64,000 nt of DNA from the NCBI GenBank assembly GCA_016711825.1, contig JADJSG010000009.1, positions 124,001 through 188,000 of the forward strand. The letters run 5' to 3'. Of this stretch, positions 19,903 through 27,894 are shown piece by piece. The notes beneath the pieces are model-generated. The model ran no database searches and was not told the DNA's origin. It saw nothing but the letters and a program-made list of their open reading frames with translations. The position numbers and the translations under genes are program-made. The DNA comes from Bacteroidota bacterium (GTDB taxonomy: Bacteria > Bacteroidota > Bacteroidia > Chitinophagales > Chitinophagaceae). Position 1 is the stretch's first letter. The number at the start of each line of letters is the position of its first letter.

Positions 19903-21531
19903 TCATTTCTTTTTTTCATCCTTTGGATTTTCTTTCTTTTTGCCCGATTCTTTTGTGGTTTGCGTCGATGGCACTTCAACTGATTTCCTCAGTTTGTCAA
20001 ATTTTTCATCTTCCCAATTGATCAACAAATAAAAATATTTTTTAACCTTATCATCATTCAGTGTGATAAAGTCATTGAATTGTCCATATAGATCGTGGTG
20101 AAACAAGGTAATTAATACATAACAATCTAAATAACCAATTTTCTCCATGGCTCTGGCAAATTGAAAATATTTAGGACTTGCGTTGGTGAGCATTTTCTTC
20201 CAAGCATATACCTCCAGATAGCGCTCTTGAGTTTTATCATTAGGCACTACAATGCCCGAGGTGTCGTAATAATTAAATACATCTTGTCTGGCTGATTGAT
20301 AATGCCACCAAGGAGATTTATCGTTCACGACAATCTCTTCCTGCATATGCGTCACAGACAATGGGTACACTTCGCGCGGTTGCCATTGTGGATCAAAGGC
20401 CCTGCCAGTTTTTTCAACAATTCTTTTCAATAAAGCGATATAATGGCTTTGCGGGTATTTCATAATCGCCTCAATAATCGTAGCTGCAGCATCAGTGTAT
20501 CGGCCTCTGTTATATTGCATGATTGCTAGTTTTTCAAACGGTTCGGGACGTTGTGGAAAAATCATGGAGGCTAATTTGTATTGTTGAATAGAAGCCGTGT
20601 CTTTATTCATTAAATAATAGATGTCGCCTAACCTGATATGAGCAGTGTAAAAATCAGCTTGCAATGCGATTGCATTTTCAAAATGCTTGGCTGCAGCGGG
20701 AATTATTTTTTCGTAATAATCATCCAGACCGGTATTGTATTCAGCCCAGGCATCATTGCTTACATTTTCATTGACATTCACCGTATCAATCAAAAAATGT
20801 CTTAAATAATAAGAACAAGAATCGGCGTTAATAAATAGCCTGGTGGCATTTCGCGCATGTTGTATTAAACTGTATAAATATTGGTCATATGGTATTTGGG
20901 CAAAACTCTCAATGATTTTTAATTTTCGTTGTGTTTTTTTATCAATTTTTTGTACTGACCCTTTCGATTCTTTTGCAAATTGTGCCCTTTCTTCATCACT
21001 AAAAATCAATGATGAATCAATTGTAACCGTAGCATCTGTGGGTTCTTCAGATGCATTATCAGCGTTAAAAAAGGGATCTTCGCTTTTTTCTTTGGTATTT
21101 TTCGTATTTTCTTTTACATTAATTTTTGACATGTCTAAACCCAGCGACTCCATGATTTCTTTGGTTTCGGCAGGTTTGTTGACGGTTTGCGATGAATTTT
21201 CTACATCTATTTCGTCAATTACATCTGAAGAGTCAATCGCTGATTTAGCAACATTCATTTGTTGCAATTCACCCGTTGCATCTGTAATTCGGTATAACAC
21301 TTGTCTTTGCATTTGTGCCAATGCTTCATAAAAATAAACCTCTTTAGGATGCTGCCGTATTAATTCTTTCAGTACTTTTTCCCCTTCAAATATTTTATAC
21401 TGATTATATAGTTTCCTTGCTTGTTCAACTTTTTTTCTATCATCATTATTGATTACTTTGTCAACCACTTTTTGGGCGGTTACATGTTGAACGATAAAAA
21501 GTAAGCCAAATAAATAAAAATATTTTTTCAT
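19903..21531 (-). CDS. Exported TPR-containing protein
   Basis: The 542-residue protein has a Sec signal peptide ending at VTAQ. TPR-like helices (QARKLYNQYKIFEGEKVL, KEVYFYEALAQMQ) are followed by an acidic low-complexity linker (~110–190, rich in Asp/Glu/Ser). A second helical-repeat block follows (~240–370: AAKHFENAIALQADFYTAHIRLGD, and a FEKLAIMQYNRGRYTDAAATI-type repeat). The tail is highly charged (ESGKKKENPKDEKKK). It probably acts in the periplasm as a scaffold. No enzymatic motif is visible, and I do not recognise a named family. It is convergent with uppP. Confidence 0.75.
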   Translation of the reverse strand: MKKYFYLFGLLFIVQHVTAQKVVDKVINNDDRKKVEQARKLYNQYKIFEGEKVLKELIRQHPKEVYFYEALAQMQRQVLYRITDATGELQQMNVAKSAIDSSDVIDEIDVENSSQTVNKPAETKEIMESLGLDMSKINVKENTKNTKEKSEDPFFNADNASEEPTDATVTIDSSLIFSDEERAQFAKESKGSVQKIDKKTQRKLKIIESFAQIPYDQYLYSLIQHARNATRLFINADSCSYYLRHFLIDTVNVNENVSNDAWAEYNTGLDDYYEKIIPAAAKHFENAIALQADFYTAHIRLGDIYYLMNKDTASIQQYKLASMIFPQRPEPFEKLAIMQYNRGRYTDAAATIIEAIMKYPQSHYIALLKRIVEKTGRAFDPQWQPREVYPLSVTHMQEEIVVNDKSPWWHYQSARQDVFNYYDTSGIVVPNDKTQERYLEVYAWKKMLTNASPKYFQFARAMEKIGYLDCYVLITLFHHDLYGQFNDFITLNDDKVKKYFYLLINWEDEKFDKLRKSVEVPSTQTTKESGKKKENPKDEKKK

Positions 21532-21617
21532 ACAAAAAGAAATGAAATTGAATGAAAGTAAAAATACAACTATTATTCTTGAAATATTGATAAAAAACGG
21601 TCACTCAATCACGGTAT

Positions 21618-23165
21618 CTAACCCATTTGTTTACCTTGCTGACTTGTTTTAAAAGCGACCCCATGTTCTTTGCAAATTATTTTTGATACATCGCGTGCCA
21701 TATTAATGGCTACTGGAATACCGCCACCAGGTCGGCTCCAATGACTGGCGTAATAAAAATTTTTCAGATCTGGTAATTTAAATTTTACAGGGGTTGAAGC
21801 TATAACATTGTCATTGGGTAACCAGCCTTGAGCACTCCCCTGCCAATTATTGGTATATCGCAGCACAGTAGCTGGTGTTGCGAAATCAACCATTTCGATT
21901 TGGTCTTTGATATCAGGGTATTTCATGGACAATCGTTCGATAAGGTCATCGATAAATTGTTGTTTCACTGCTCTGTATTTTTTTCGATCGTTTTTACGAA
22001 GGTCAATCCAATATTTGCCATTTTGTGTATAAAAACTACAAGCCATCACCGTTTTTCCTTCTGGTGCTAAAGTAGGGTCATAATGATAAAAATGTGTTTC
22101 TAAACGATCCCATGTTTTTCCGCAAGGCGATACCAAATCTTGTTCTATCGGGAAACGGCTAAAATGGGGTTGTTCTTTATAATCTTTTTTCAATCCGAAG
22201 GTCACTAACAAGATGGAATAATAAATTTCAAAAGATTTTTCGTCTTTTAGGTTAATGATTTTTTCGTCTACATATTTTCCATCTAAATATTCAAAAACCG
22301 TTTTATACCAATCAGCTGCAGAAAGTACAATATCACATGGATGTATTACATCATTACGTACAAGCAATGCTTTTACTTCATTGTTTTCTGTCATGATTTT
22401 TTTGACGGGGGTATTATAATGTATGACACCACCCAGGGATTCGAATTTATCTGCAATTCTTTCGGCCCATTTGAGTGAACCTCCAATCGGATAGCCGGCA
22501 CTTTTTTGGTCAAATGAAGCCATGGGAAAATTAAATACCAGCATTTTTACTTCATCATGATCAAAAAGGGTTTCAAACACTTCTCTTAAAAAAGGACTTT
22601 TAAATTTTTTGGCAAATTGCATATTACTGATACGTGTTTGCCTCATAATGATCAACAGAAAGCGGAGATAACGCATCATTTTAATACCCCGGATCATTGA
22701 TTGAAAAAATGGCAATTTGTCCATTAAAGGAGGCACCCTAAATTGTTGCAATAGTCTGATATCATGAATAAAAGAATGAATCGTTTTAGCATCTTCAGGA
22801 CTTAAATCAAGCATATAATCGCGCAATTTATCGAGATTTGTATACATCACAAATGTTTTGCTACCATACTTATTTGCATGTTTTTTAACCTCTAAGGATA
22901 GTCTTATATCATGATTGTGAAAAGGAATACTTTTTACATCAATAATTTCATTCCACATATCAAAAAAACCATCTTTATCATCGGAACCCAATACCCAATG
23001 TATACTCCCATCCACTGTGTATTCCCCTTTTTTCCAACTGGTACATAACCCACCTGGAATAGAATGTTTTTCAAATATTTGAACTTCAAATCCATTCATT
23101 TGTAAATAACACCCTGCACATAATCCTGAAACACCCGCTCCAATAATATTGATTTTCTTTTTCAT
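21618..23165 (-). CDS. FAD-dependent oxidoreductase of the phytoene desaturase / retinol saturase type
   Basis: The 515-residue protein begins with a dinucleotide-binding fold, INIIGAGVSGLCAGCYL (GxGxxG at residues 9–14), then EKHSIPGGLCTSW, the FAD-binding signature of the CrtI/retinol-saturase group. The C-terminus has the matching FAD-contact segment HWSRPGGGIPVAINMARDVSKIIC. The middle has a long helical substrate cap. Family members desaturate, saturate or isomerise polyisoprenoids. No other carotenoid gene (crtB, crtY, crtZ) is nearby, so the substrate is open. The start at 23165 is preferred; a frame extension to 23198 would add 11 residues ahead of the usual basic MKKK start. Confidence 0.85.
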   Translation of the reverse strand: MKKKINIIGAGVSGLCAGCYLQMNGFEVQIFEKHSIPGGLCTSWKKGEYTVDGSIHWVLGSDDKDGFFDMWNEIIDVKSIPFHNHDIRLSLEVKKHANKYGSKTFVMYTNLDKLRDYMLDLSPEDAKTIHSFIHDIRLLQQFRVPPLMDKLPFFQSMIRGIKMMRYLRFLLIIMRQTRISNMQFAKKFKSPFLREVFETLFDHDEVKMLVFNFPMASFDQKSAGYPIGGSLKWAERIADKFESLGGVIHYNTPVKKIMTENNEVKALLVRNDVIHPCDIVLSAADWYKTVFEYLDGKYVDEKIINLKDEKSFEIYYSILLVTFGLKKDYKEQPHFSRFPIEQDLVSPCGKTWDRLETHFYHYDPTLAPEGKTVMACSFYTQNGKYWIDLRKNDRKKYRAVKQQFIDDLIERLSMKYPDIKDQIEMVDFATPATVLRYTNNWQGSAQGWLPNDNVIASTPVKFKLPDLKNFYYASHWSRPGGGIPVAINMARDVSKIICKEHGVAFKTSQQGKQMG

Positions 23166-23252
23166 AAATAGCGGTTGTAAATGTAATACCAAATACATTT
23201 ATTATTGTGTACAATTTATGGGCAATTATTTAGCAAATGAAAGTGTAAGGCC

Positions 23253-23290
23253 TAAATAAAAACATCCCACTTATTAAAAAATGGGATGTT
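23253..23290 (-). terminator. Terminator of hsp20
   Basis: A 9-bp perfect stem (AACATCCCA / TGGGATGTT) with a 12-nt loop is followed, reading leftward, by TTTATTT. It lies 30 bp beyond the hsp20 stop. Confidence 0.65.
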
Positions 23291-23319
23291 GGTAAAAGGT
23301 AATTTAGGAGTCTTAGTTA

Positions 23320-23763
23320 TTAGTTGATACTAATTGTTTTAACTTCTTTTTCTTTCACTTCTACTTTTGGGATATCAACTGATAAGATCCCATTTTCGTA
23401 TTTGGCAGTGATTTCATCTAATTTTAAATGTTCATTAACTGTAAAAGTTCTTTTGAACGATTTAATAGAAAATTCTTTTTTGATGAATTTCTCTGTTGCA
23501 GGTGATTGAGCAGGACTTTCTTCAGTAGATTCTGTTGTTTTTTGAAATGAGATTGTCAACAAGTGATTATCCAGTTCAATTTTAAAATCTGATTTATCCA
23601 ATCCTGGCGCCATTAATTCAATGCTGTAATTTTTTTCTTTTTCAAGGATGTTTACAGGCGGTGTGGTGAAATGGGCAGGTGAAAAATCATCTGTCATAAA
23701 TTTGTCCATTACGTTTAAAAAACTTGGAACAAAAGCGGGGGTTTTTACTCTCATGTGTGTCAT
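23320..23763 (-). CDS. Small heat-shock protein, Hsp20 / alpha-crystallin family
   Basis: Hsp20 is an ATP-independent holdase that keeps unfolding proteins soluble in the cytoplasm. The 147-residue protein has a short N-terminal arm (VPSFLNVMDKFMTDDF) and an alpha-crystallin domain from ~38 (NILEKEKNYSIELMAPGLDKSDFKI). It also has the conserved YENGILSVDIP strand and a C-terminal KTISIN resembling the I-x-I anchor. It is a single gene with its own terminator. Upstream, two identical 11-bp direct repeats (23823–23833 and 23854–23864) may be its operator. Confidence 0.93.
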   Translation of the reverse strand: MTHMRVKTPAFVPSFLNVMDKFMTDDFSPAHFTTPPVNILEKEKNYSIELMAPGLDKSDFKIELDNHLLTISFQKTTESTEESPAQSPATEKFIKKEFSIKSFKRTFTVNEHLKLDEITAKYENGILSVDIPKVEVKEKEVKTISIN

Positions 23764-23822
23764 AATTTTATTTTTTTTATTTGAAAGCTTTATTACAAGT
23801 TGCGTACCAATGCAATTTATGC

Positions 23823-23864
23823 GCCTATATGTCAGTTTTTAATATAATTTAGTGCCTATATGTC
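23823..23864 (-). promoter_or_regulatory. Direct repeat (GACATATAGGC twice) upstream of hsp20
   Basis: Two exact copies of an 11-bp word (GCCTATATGTC on the plus strand) at 23823–23833 and 23854–23864 are 31 bp apart, about three helical turns. They lie 60–101 bp upstream of hsp20 and 68–109 bp upstream of the divergent lipoprotein gene. The lipoprotein gene has its own -7 element close to its ATG, so the repeat could serve either gene; hsp20 is the likelier because such genes are stress-induced (inference). Confidence 0.45.
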
Positions 23865-23919
23865 TACTTTAAAATAAATTACAGGAAAAATTGTCTTCAA
23901 TTCAAATTGAATCATCCTC

Positions 23920-23927
23920 TATATTTG
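23920..23927 (+). promoter_or_regulatory. -7 element (TATATTTG) of the lipoprotein gene
   Basis: An exact TAnnTTTG word ends 4 nt before ATG 23932, predicting a leaderless or nearly leaderless mRNA. Confidence 0.5.
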
Positions 23928-23931
23928 CAAC

Positions 23932-24462
23932 ATGAAACAATGGATATTTTCATTTTTGGTATTTGCCTTAGCCATCTCATGCAGTGAAAAGAAATCTAAT
24001 TCCGATATAAATCAACTTTATCGTTCTGATTCGTTACACTTTTCTATGATGTACCCCAAACAATGGGAAGTGATAAAAAAACCAACAGAAAGCAATACCT
24101 TTCTTTTTATAGAAAAAAAAACAACTGATACACACTCGTTTCAAAAAAATATGGTTTGCTGGGTGGAAGAAATGCCTATACCCATTTCAGATAGCATTTA
24201 TTTTCAGGCATCAATGACGCAATTAAAAATTTCAAATCCTACCTTGCAAATACAGCCGTTCAATCCCATACAGTTAGGAAAGCAGTATTTTTCACACTTC
24301 ACTTATCAAACAAAATTAGCCGATTCCATAAACTATGAAATAGCTGTATTTTGTTGTGTTGTAGGCAAAAATGGATACAACTTTTATTGTACAAGCCCCC
24401 TCAATCAATTATCATACTTAGCATATTATAAAGAAATCATAAGCACTTTCACACCAATATGA
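23932..24462 (+). CDS. Lipoprotein of unknown function (PsbP/DUF1795-like pattern)
   Basis: The 176-residue protein has a signal peptide with lipobox AISC (Cys17) and a Ser/Asn-rich tether. A compact alpha/beta domain begins LHFSMMYPKQWEVIK, a pattern seen in PsbP-like and DUF1795-type proteins (fold resemblance only). The end, YKEIISTFTPI, also fits that fold. It overlaps the following SGNH gene by 4 bp (ATGA), so translation of the two is coupled. The precise role is unknown. Confidence 0.75.
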   Translation: MKQWIFSFLVFALAISCSEKKSNSDINQLYRSDSLHFSMMYPKQWEVIKKPTESNTFLFIEKKTTDTHSFQKNMVCWVEEMPIPISDSIYFQASMTQLKISNPTLQIQPFNPIQLGKQYFSHFTYQTKLADSINYEIAVFCCVVGKNGYNFYCTSPLNQLSYLAYYKEIISTFTPI

Positions 24463-25049
24463 AAAAATATTTAGCCTTAGGAGATAGTTACACCATTGGT
24501 GAACAAGTCAACGAGTCAGACAATTTTCCCAATCAGTTATATTCGTTGCTAAATACTGAAAATAACGTATTTGCACCGCCCAAAATCATTGCAACCACTG
24601 GCTGGACAACAGACGAACTTGCAACAGCAATTGCTCAGGCAAAACCAAGCTTTGATCATGACTTAGTAAGCCTTTTAATTGGTGTAAATAACCAATACAG
24701 AGGCCGAAGTATTGATGAATACTATACTCACTTTTATGGTTTAATGTGTCAGGCTATTTTATTTGCCCAATCAAAACCCAAACAAGTCGTGGTTTTATCT
24801 ATACCCGATTGGGGTATGACCCCTTTTAACCAAGACAGAGACCGGGAACTAATATCAAAAGAAATAGACGCATATAACAATATCAATAAAAATATTGCAT
24901 TGCATTTTGGGGCTCATTATATGGATATTACTCAATCTACAAGATTCCACGCAAACAAGCTTGAATACCTAACGCCTGATTTATTGCATTATTCAGCAAA
25001 AGAATATAAGCTATGGGTACATCAAATTGCATCCAGTATTATAAAGTAG
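24459..25049 (+). CDS. SGNH/GDSL-type hydrolase, cytoplasmic
   Basis: The 196-residue protein has SGNH block I near its N-terminus (ALGDSYTIGE, nucleophile Ser10), block II Gly in TTGWTTDEL, block III LLIGVNNQYRG (Asn) and block V DLLHYSAKEY (Asp/His). It has no signal peptide, so it differs from the lipoprotein SGNH at 5.3 kb and probably acts as a cytoplasmic esterase or acyl hydrolase. It is translationally coupled to the lipoprotein gene through an ATGA overlap. Its last 11 bp overlap the end of the convergent thioesterase gene. The substrate is unknown. Confidence 0.88.
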   Translation: MKKYLALGDSYTIGEQVNESDNFPNQLYSLLNTENNVFAPPKIIATTGWTTDELATAIAQAKPSFDHDLVSLLIGVNNQYRGRSIDEYYTHFYGLMCQAILFAQSKPKQVVVLSIPDWGMTPFNQDRDRELISKEIDAYNNINKNIALHFGAHYMDITQSTRFHANKLEYLTPDLLHYSAKEYKLWVHQIASSIIK

Positions 25050-25446
25050 GATTTTTCAATGTTTGAAAAATCCGATCTATTTTTTCTTTTTTCAATATTT
25101 TTTGCCCTTGTATACCCTCTGCAATCAAACGATTGTTGCAAAAAACTTTAAAGGAGGTCATAATTTCATTTTTTTCATTGATGGCAACAAATGTAGATTC
25201 AAAAACAACCTCATCGCCCACAAATGCCGGACTCACATGCGTTACTTGCAATTGAGTACCAATACCCTCTTCATCTGCTTCTTTCATTTCAAGTACAAAT
25301 AATCTCCCACTCCATTCTGCATCTCTAGCCAATGCAAACGTAGCATAAACATCATGTACGATACCACTTTCAAATGCGGCGATATCATCAGAAGATATCG
25401 TTTTATAAAATTTTTTTACATCGCCATGATGAAATAAAATATTCAT
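25039..25446 (-). CDS. Thioesterase-family protein (hotdog fold, FlK-like)
   Basis: The 135-residue single-domain protein has the hotdog-thioesterase signature VTHVSPAFVGDEVVFESTFVAINEKNEIMTSFKVFCNNRLIAEG, which reads as the strand pair and dimer interface typical of the fluoroacetyl-CoA-thioesterase-like family. These enzymes hydrolyse or bind acyl-CoA thioesters. The usual catalytic Glu/Asp and His are plausible at the N-terminal helix (AFESGIVHDVYATF), but I cannot assign them with certainty. It is monocistronic, and its 3' end overlaps the SGNH hydrolase. Confidence 0.75.
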   Translation of the reverse strand: MNILFHHGDVKKFYKTISSDDIAAFESGIVHDVYATFALARDAEWSGRLFVLEMKEADEEGIGTQLQVTHVSPAFVGDEVVFESTFVAINEKNEIMTSFKVFCNNRLIAEGIQGQKILKKEKIDRIFQTLKNPTL

Positions 25447-25506
25447 TCAATAAATCAATTTCACACAAAATTAAATAATATTACTAGCTTTCAAATGCTA
25501 ATATTT

Positions 25507-25597
25507 ACCACTTTCCATAGTATTATACCCAGATACTCATTTAATTCAGCCGAATTCTAAATACTTATCATTTTTAAATTTCTAGGTATAATCTTTG
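25507..25597 (+). promoter_or_regulatory. Triple 21-bp-spaced repeat and -7 element before surface operon 1
   Basis: Three direct repeats start at 25507 (ACCACTTTCCATA), 25528 (CCCAGATACTCAT) and 25549 (GCCGAATTCTAAA), exactly 21 bp (two helical turns) apart. The likely -7 element ends in TTTG at 25594–25597, exactly 69 bp after the start of the middle repeat. The same layout precedes the operons starting at 30356 and 34503. Direct repeats at two-turn spacing upstream of the core promoter are what a dimeric activator, for example a LytTR-type regulator, would use. The regulator is not known. Confidence 0.7.
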
Positions 25598-25708
25598 TAT
25601 CGTTCATTATTCTATCAATCAATTAAAATAAAATCTTTAAAGCTTCAATCAATTATTTACAAAAACGTCTATTAAAATCTCTTTTTTTCTCATTAAAAAC
25701 TTTAAATC

Positions 25709-27889
25709 ATGAAATCGAAAATTCAATTTTTATTTGCGCTGACAATGATGCTTGTCATGCTAAGTGTAAACGATGTGTTTGCACAAGTCCCTCAACAATT
25801 TAACTATCAAGGTGTTGCGCGTGACGCCGCAGGTAATCCCTTAATCAATCAAAAAATGTCCTTAAAGCTTTCGGTGCTGCCTGCCTCAGATGCTTCGATT
25901 GCTGAGTATGAAGAAACACAAATGGTACAAACCAATGAATTTGGCCTTTACACTTTACATATTGGTAATGGAACAGCCCTTACAGGAAGCATGAAAACAG
26001 TAAAATGGGAAACCGGTAATAAGTACATCAAAATAGCTATTGACCCAAAAGGTGGTAGTAATTATGTAGATGCAGGTACTAATCAATTGCTTTCAGTGCC
26101 TTATGCTATCTATGCTGACAAAGCTGGCACTGCATCAAAAGCTGAAAATGATAAAACCCGAACAGGTACCGTCACTTCCGAAGCGGTGCATGTAGTAGGA
26201 GATGCGGGATATCTAACAAGATTTACCACCTTGAACACCATTGGCAAATCATCTTTATTTCAAAGCGCTATTGGCAATATTGGCTTAGGCACGAATAACC
26301 CCACTGCAAATGCTAAATTTCATATATTCCAACCCAACTTTGGAGGAAATGTTGAATATTTACGAATGCAAAATTTAGATTCTTTTGCCTTTGGAAAATT
26401 CATTATGTACAATGATATTCCAACCAATTATGCCACTTTTACAAAATACGGTAGTAAATACCCTGGTGGATATCCAGGTGCTAATGTGGCTTCTCAATTT
26501 CCATATGCCAACTTGTTAGCTTTTGGTAATAATACTGGTCCTTTTCTATTATCGAACAACGGCAATGTAGGTATTGGCATTGTTAGTGCTGGTAATACAA
26601 TTTTAAAGTTTAATGTAACGCATCCAAATGGCAATGTAGGTATTGGTGGAAGCGCTACACCAGCTTCAAATATCCATTTCAACAACAATGCAACAACTGA
26701 AAATTTACTCATCACCAACAATACCACTGGACATACCAATGGCGATGGTTTTACAATAGGCAATAATGGAAATGTAGCTTACCTTTTAAATAAAGAAAGT
26801 GCTGATATTCAAATTGGCATCAACAGCTCACCTGCCATCGTTACCGTTCACCCAACAGGCATTACCGAATTGAATGGGCAAATTCAAATCAATGGCGGTG
26901 TACCGGGAGCTGGCAAAGTATTGACCAGCGATGCGAGTGGATTAGCTACTTGGGAACTAGGTGTACCTGGCCCTACTGGACCACAAGGCCCCATCGGATT
27001 GACAGGCGCAACAGGACCTACTGGCCCTGCGGGACCAACCGGACCAACCGGCGCAACAGGTGCTACTGGACCACAAGGTCCGATTGGCTTAACAGGTGCT
27101 ACTGGCGCCACAGGTGCCACAGGTGCTACTGGACCACAAGGACCGATTGGTGCTACTGGACCACAAGGACCAGCTGGATTATTAACCAATGGAACAAGCG
27201 CAGGCAATACCCCTTATTGGAATGGAACAAACTGGGTAGTGAATAGCAGCAATATTTTTAATAATGGCGGCAGTGTGGGAGTAGGTACTTCAACACCAAC
27301 AGCCACCTTAACAGTAGCAAATGCTATTACAGTAGGTGCTAGTTCAGTAAATGCAGTAGAATCTGGACGACTCAACTTTAGTGAAGTTACCAATTTATAT
27401 ACTGACACTGCTTATTGCGGTATGGGTTTTTATTACAATGGCTCAACAGATCAGTTAATATTGCAAGATGCATGTGGATTAGGTGCTAAAACAGATATCA
27501 TGTCATGGAGACGTATAGGTGATAAAGTAGTTATCGGAACAGTAGCTTCTACACCAGGCATTTATAAACTATACGTTCAAGACGGCATTTTAACCGAGCG
27601 GGTAAAAGTTGCTGTTGACGGTACCGCTAACTGGGCTGATTATGTATTTGCCCCTGATTATAAATTGATGCCATTAGAAGAAGTTGAAGCCTTTGTAAAA
27701 GAAAATAAACATTTACCAAATGTACCTTCTGCGGAAAAAATGGTAGAAACGGGTATTGATGTAGCGACAGTAGATGCAAAGTTGATGGAAAAAATAGAAG
27801 AATTGACCTTGTATATGATTGAAATGAAAAAGGAAATCAACACCTTGAAATCAGAGAACGAAACCATGAAAGCACAACTTAAAAAATAA
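25709..27889 (+). CDS. Secreted stalk protein with collagen-like region and C-terminal coiled coil
   Basis: The 726-residue protein has a signal peptide ending at VFAQ and the shared N-terminal module (FNYQGVARDAAGNP … NEFGLYTLHIGNG … LLSVPYAIYADKAG, ~28–145). Repetitive beta-rich stalk follows (~160–400; NVGIG-type repeats, KVLTSDASGLATW). A collagen-like stretch of 24 uninterrupted Gly-X-Y triplets occupies residues 418–489. The C-terminal head has YVFAPDYKLMPLEEVEAFVKENKHLPNVPSA and a terminal coiled coil (LMEKIEELTLYMIEMKKEI), a pattern found in Bacteroidota tail-fibre-like proteins. Collagen and coiled-coil parts suggest a trimer. No T9SS sorting domain is present. It is the first gene of operon 1, followed 5 bp later by a subtilase. 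Confidence 0.85.
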   Translation: MKSKIQFLFALTMMLVMLSVNDVFAQVPQQFNYQGVARDAAGNPLINQKMSLKLSVLPASDASIAEYEETQMVQTNEFGLYTLHIGNGTALTGSMKTVKWETGNKYIKIAIDPKGGSNYVDAGTNQLLSVPYAIYADKAGTASKAENDKTRTGTVTSEAVHVVGDAGYLTRFTTLNTIGKSSLFQSAIGNIGLGTNNPTANAKFHIFQPNFGGNVEYLRMQNLDSFAFGKFIMYNDIPTNYATFTKYGSKYPGGYPGANVASQFPYANLLAFGNNTGPFLLSNNGNVGIGIVSAGNTILKFNVTHPNGNVGIGGSATPASNIHFNNNATTENLLITNNTTGHTNGDGFTIGNNGNVAYLLNKESADIQIGINSSPAIVTVHPTGITELNGQIQINGGVPGAGKVLTSDASGLATWELGVPGPTGPQGPIGLTGATGPTGPAGPTGPTGATGATGPQGPIGLTGATGATGATGATGPQGPIGATGPQGPAGLLTNGTSAGNTPYWNGTNWVVNSSNIFNNGGSVGVGTSTPTATLTVANAITVGASSVNAVESGRLNFSEVTNLYTDTAYCGMGFYYNGSTDQLILQDACGLGAKTDIMSWRRIGDKVVIGTVASTPGIYKLYVQDGILTERVKVAVDGTANWADYVFAPDYKLMPLEEVEAFVKENKHLPNVPSAEKMVETGIDVATVDAKLMEKIEELTLYMIEMKKEINTLKSENETMKAQLKK
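26960..27175 (+). repeat. Collagen-like Gly-X-Y repeat
   Basis: Twenty-four codon triplets encode Gly-X-Y, dominated by GPT, GAT, GPQ and GPI. The DNA itself is partly tandem, so slippage could change its length. It lies in the middle of the operon 1 fibre gene, where it would form a triple-helical rod. Confidence 0.9.
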
Positions 27890-27894
27890 ACATT

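Noticed and set aside
26960..27175. Possible CRISPR-like periodic repeat
   Set aside because: The period is 9 bp codon periodicity of Gly-X-Y within one coding frame, with no spacers and no cas genes.
26950..27246. Trp/Arg-rich frame overlapping the collagen-like repeat
   Set aside because: It is the +1 reading of the Gly-X-Y repeat and has only repeat-derived residues.
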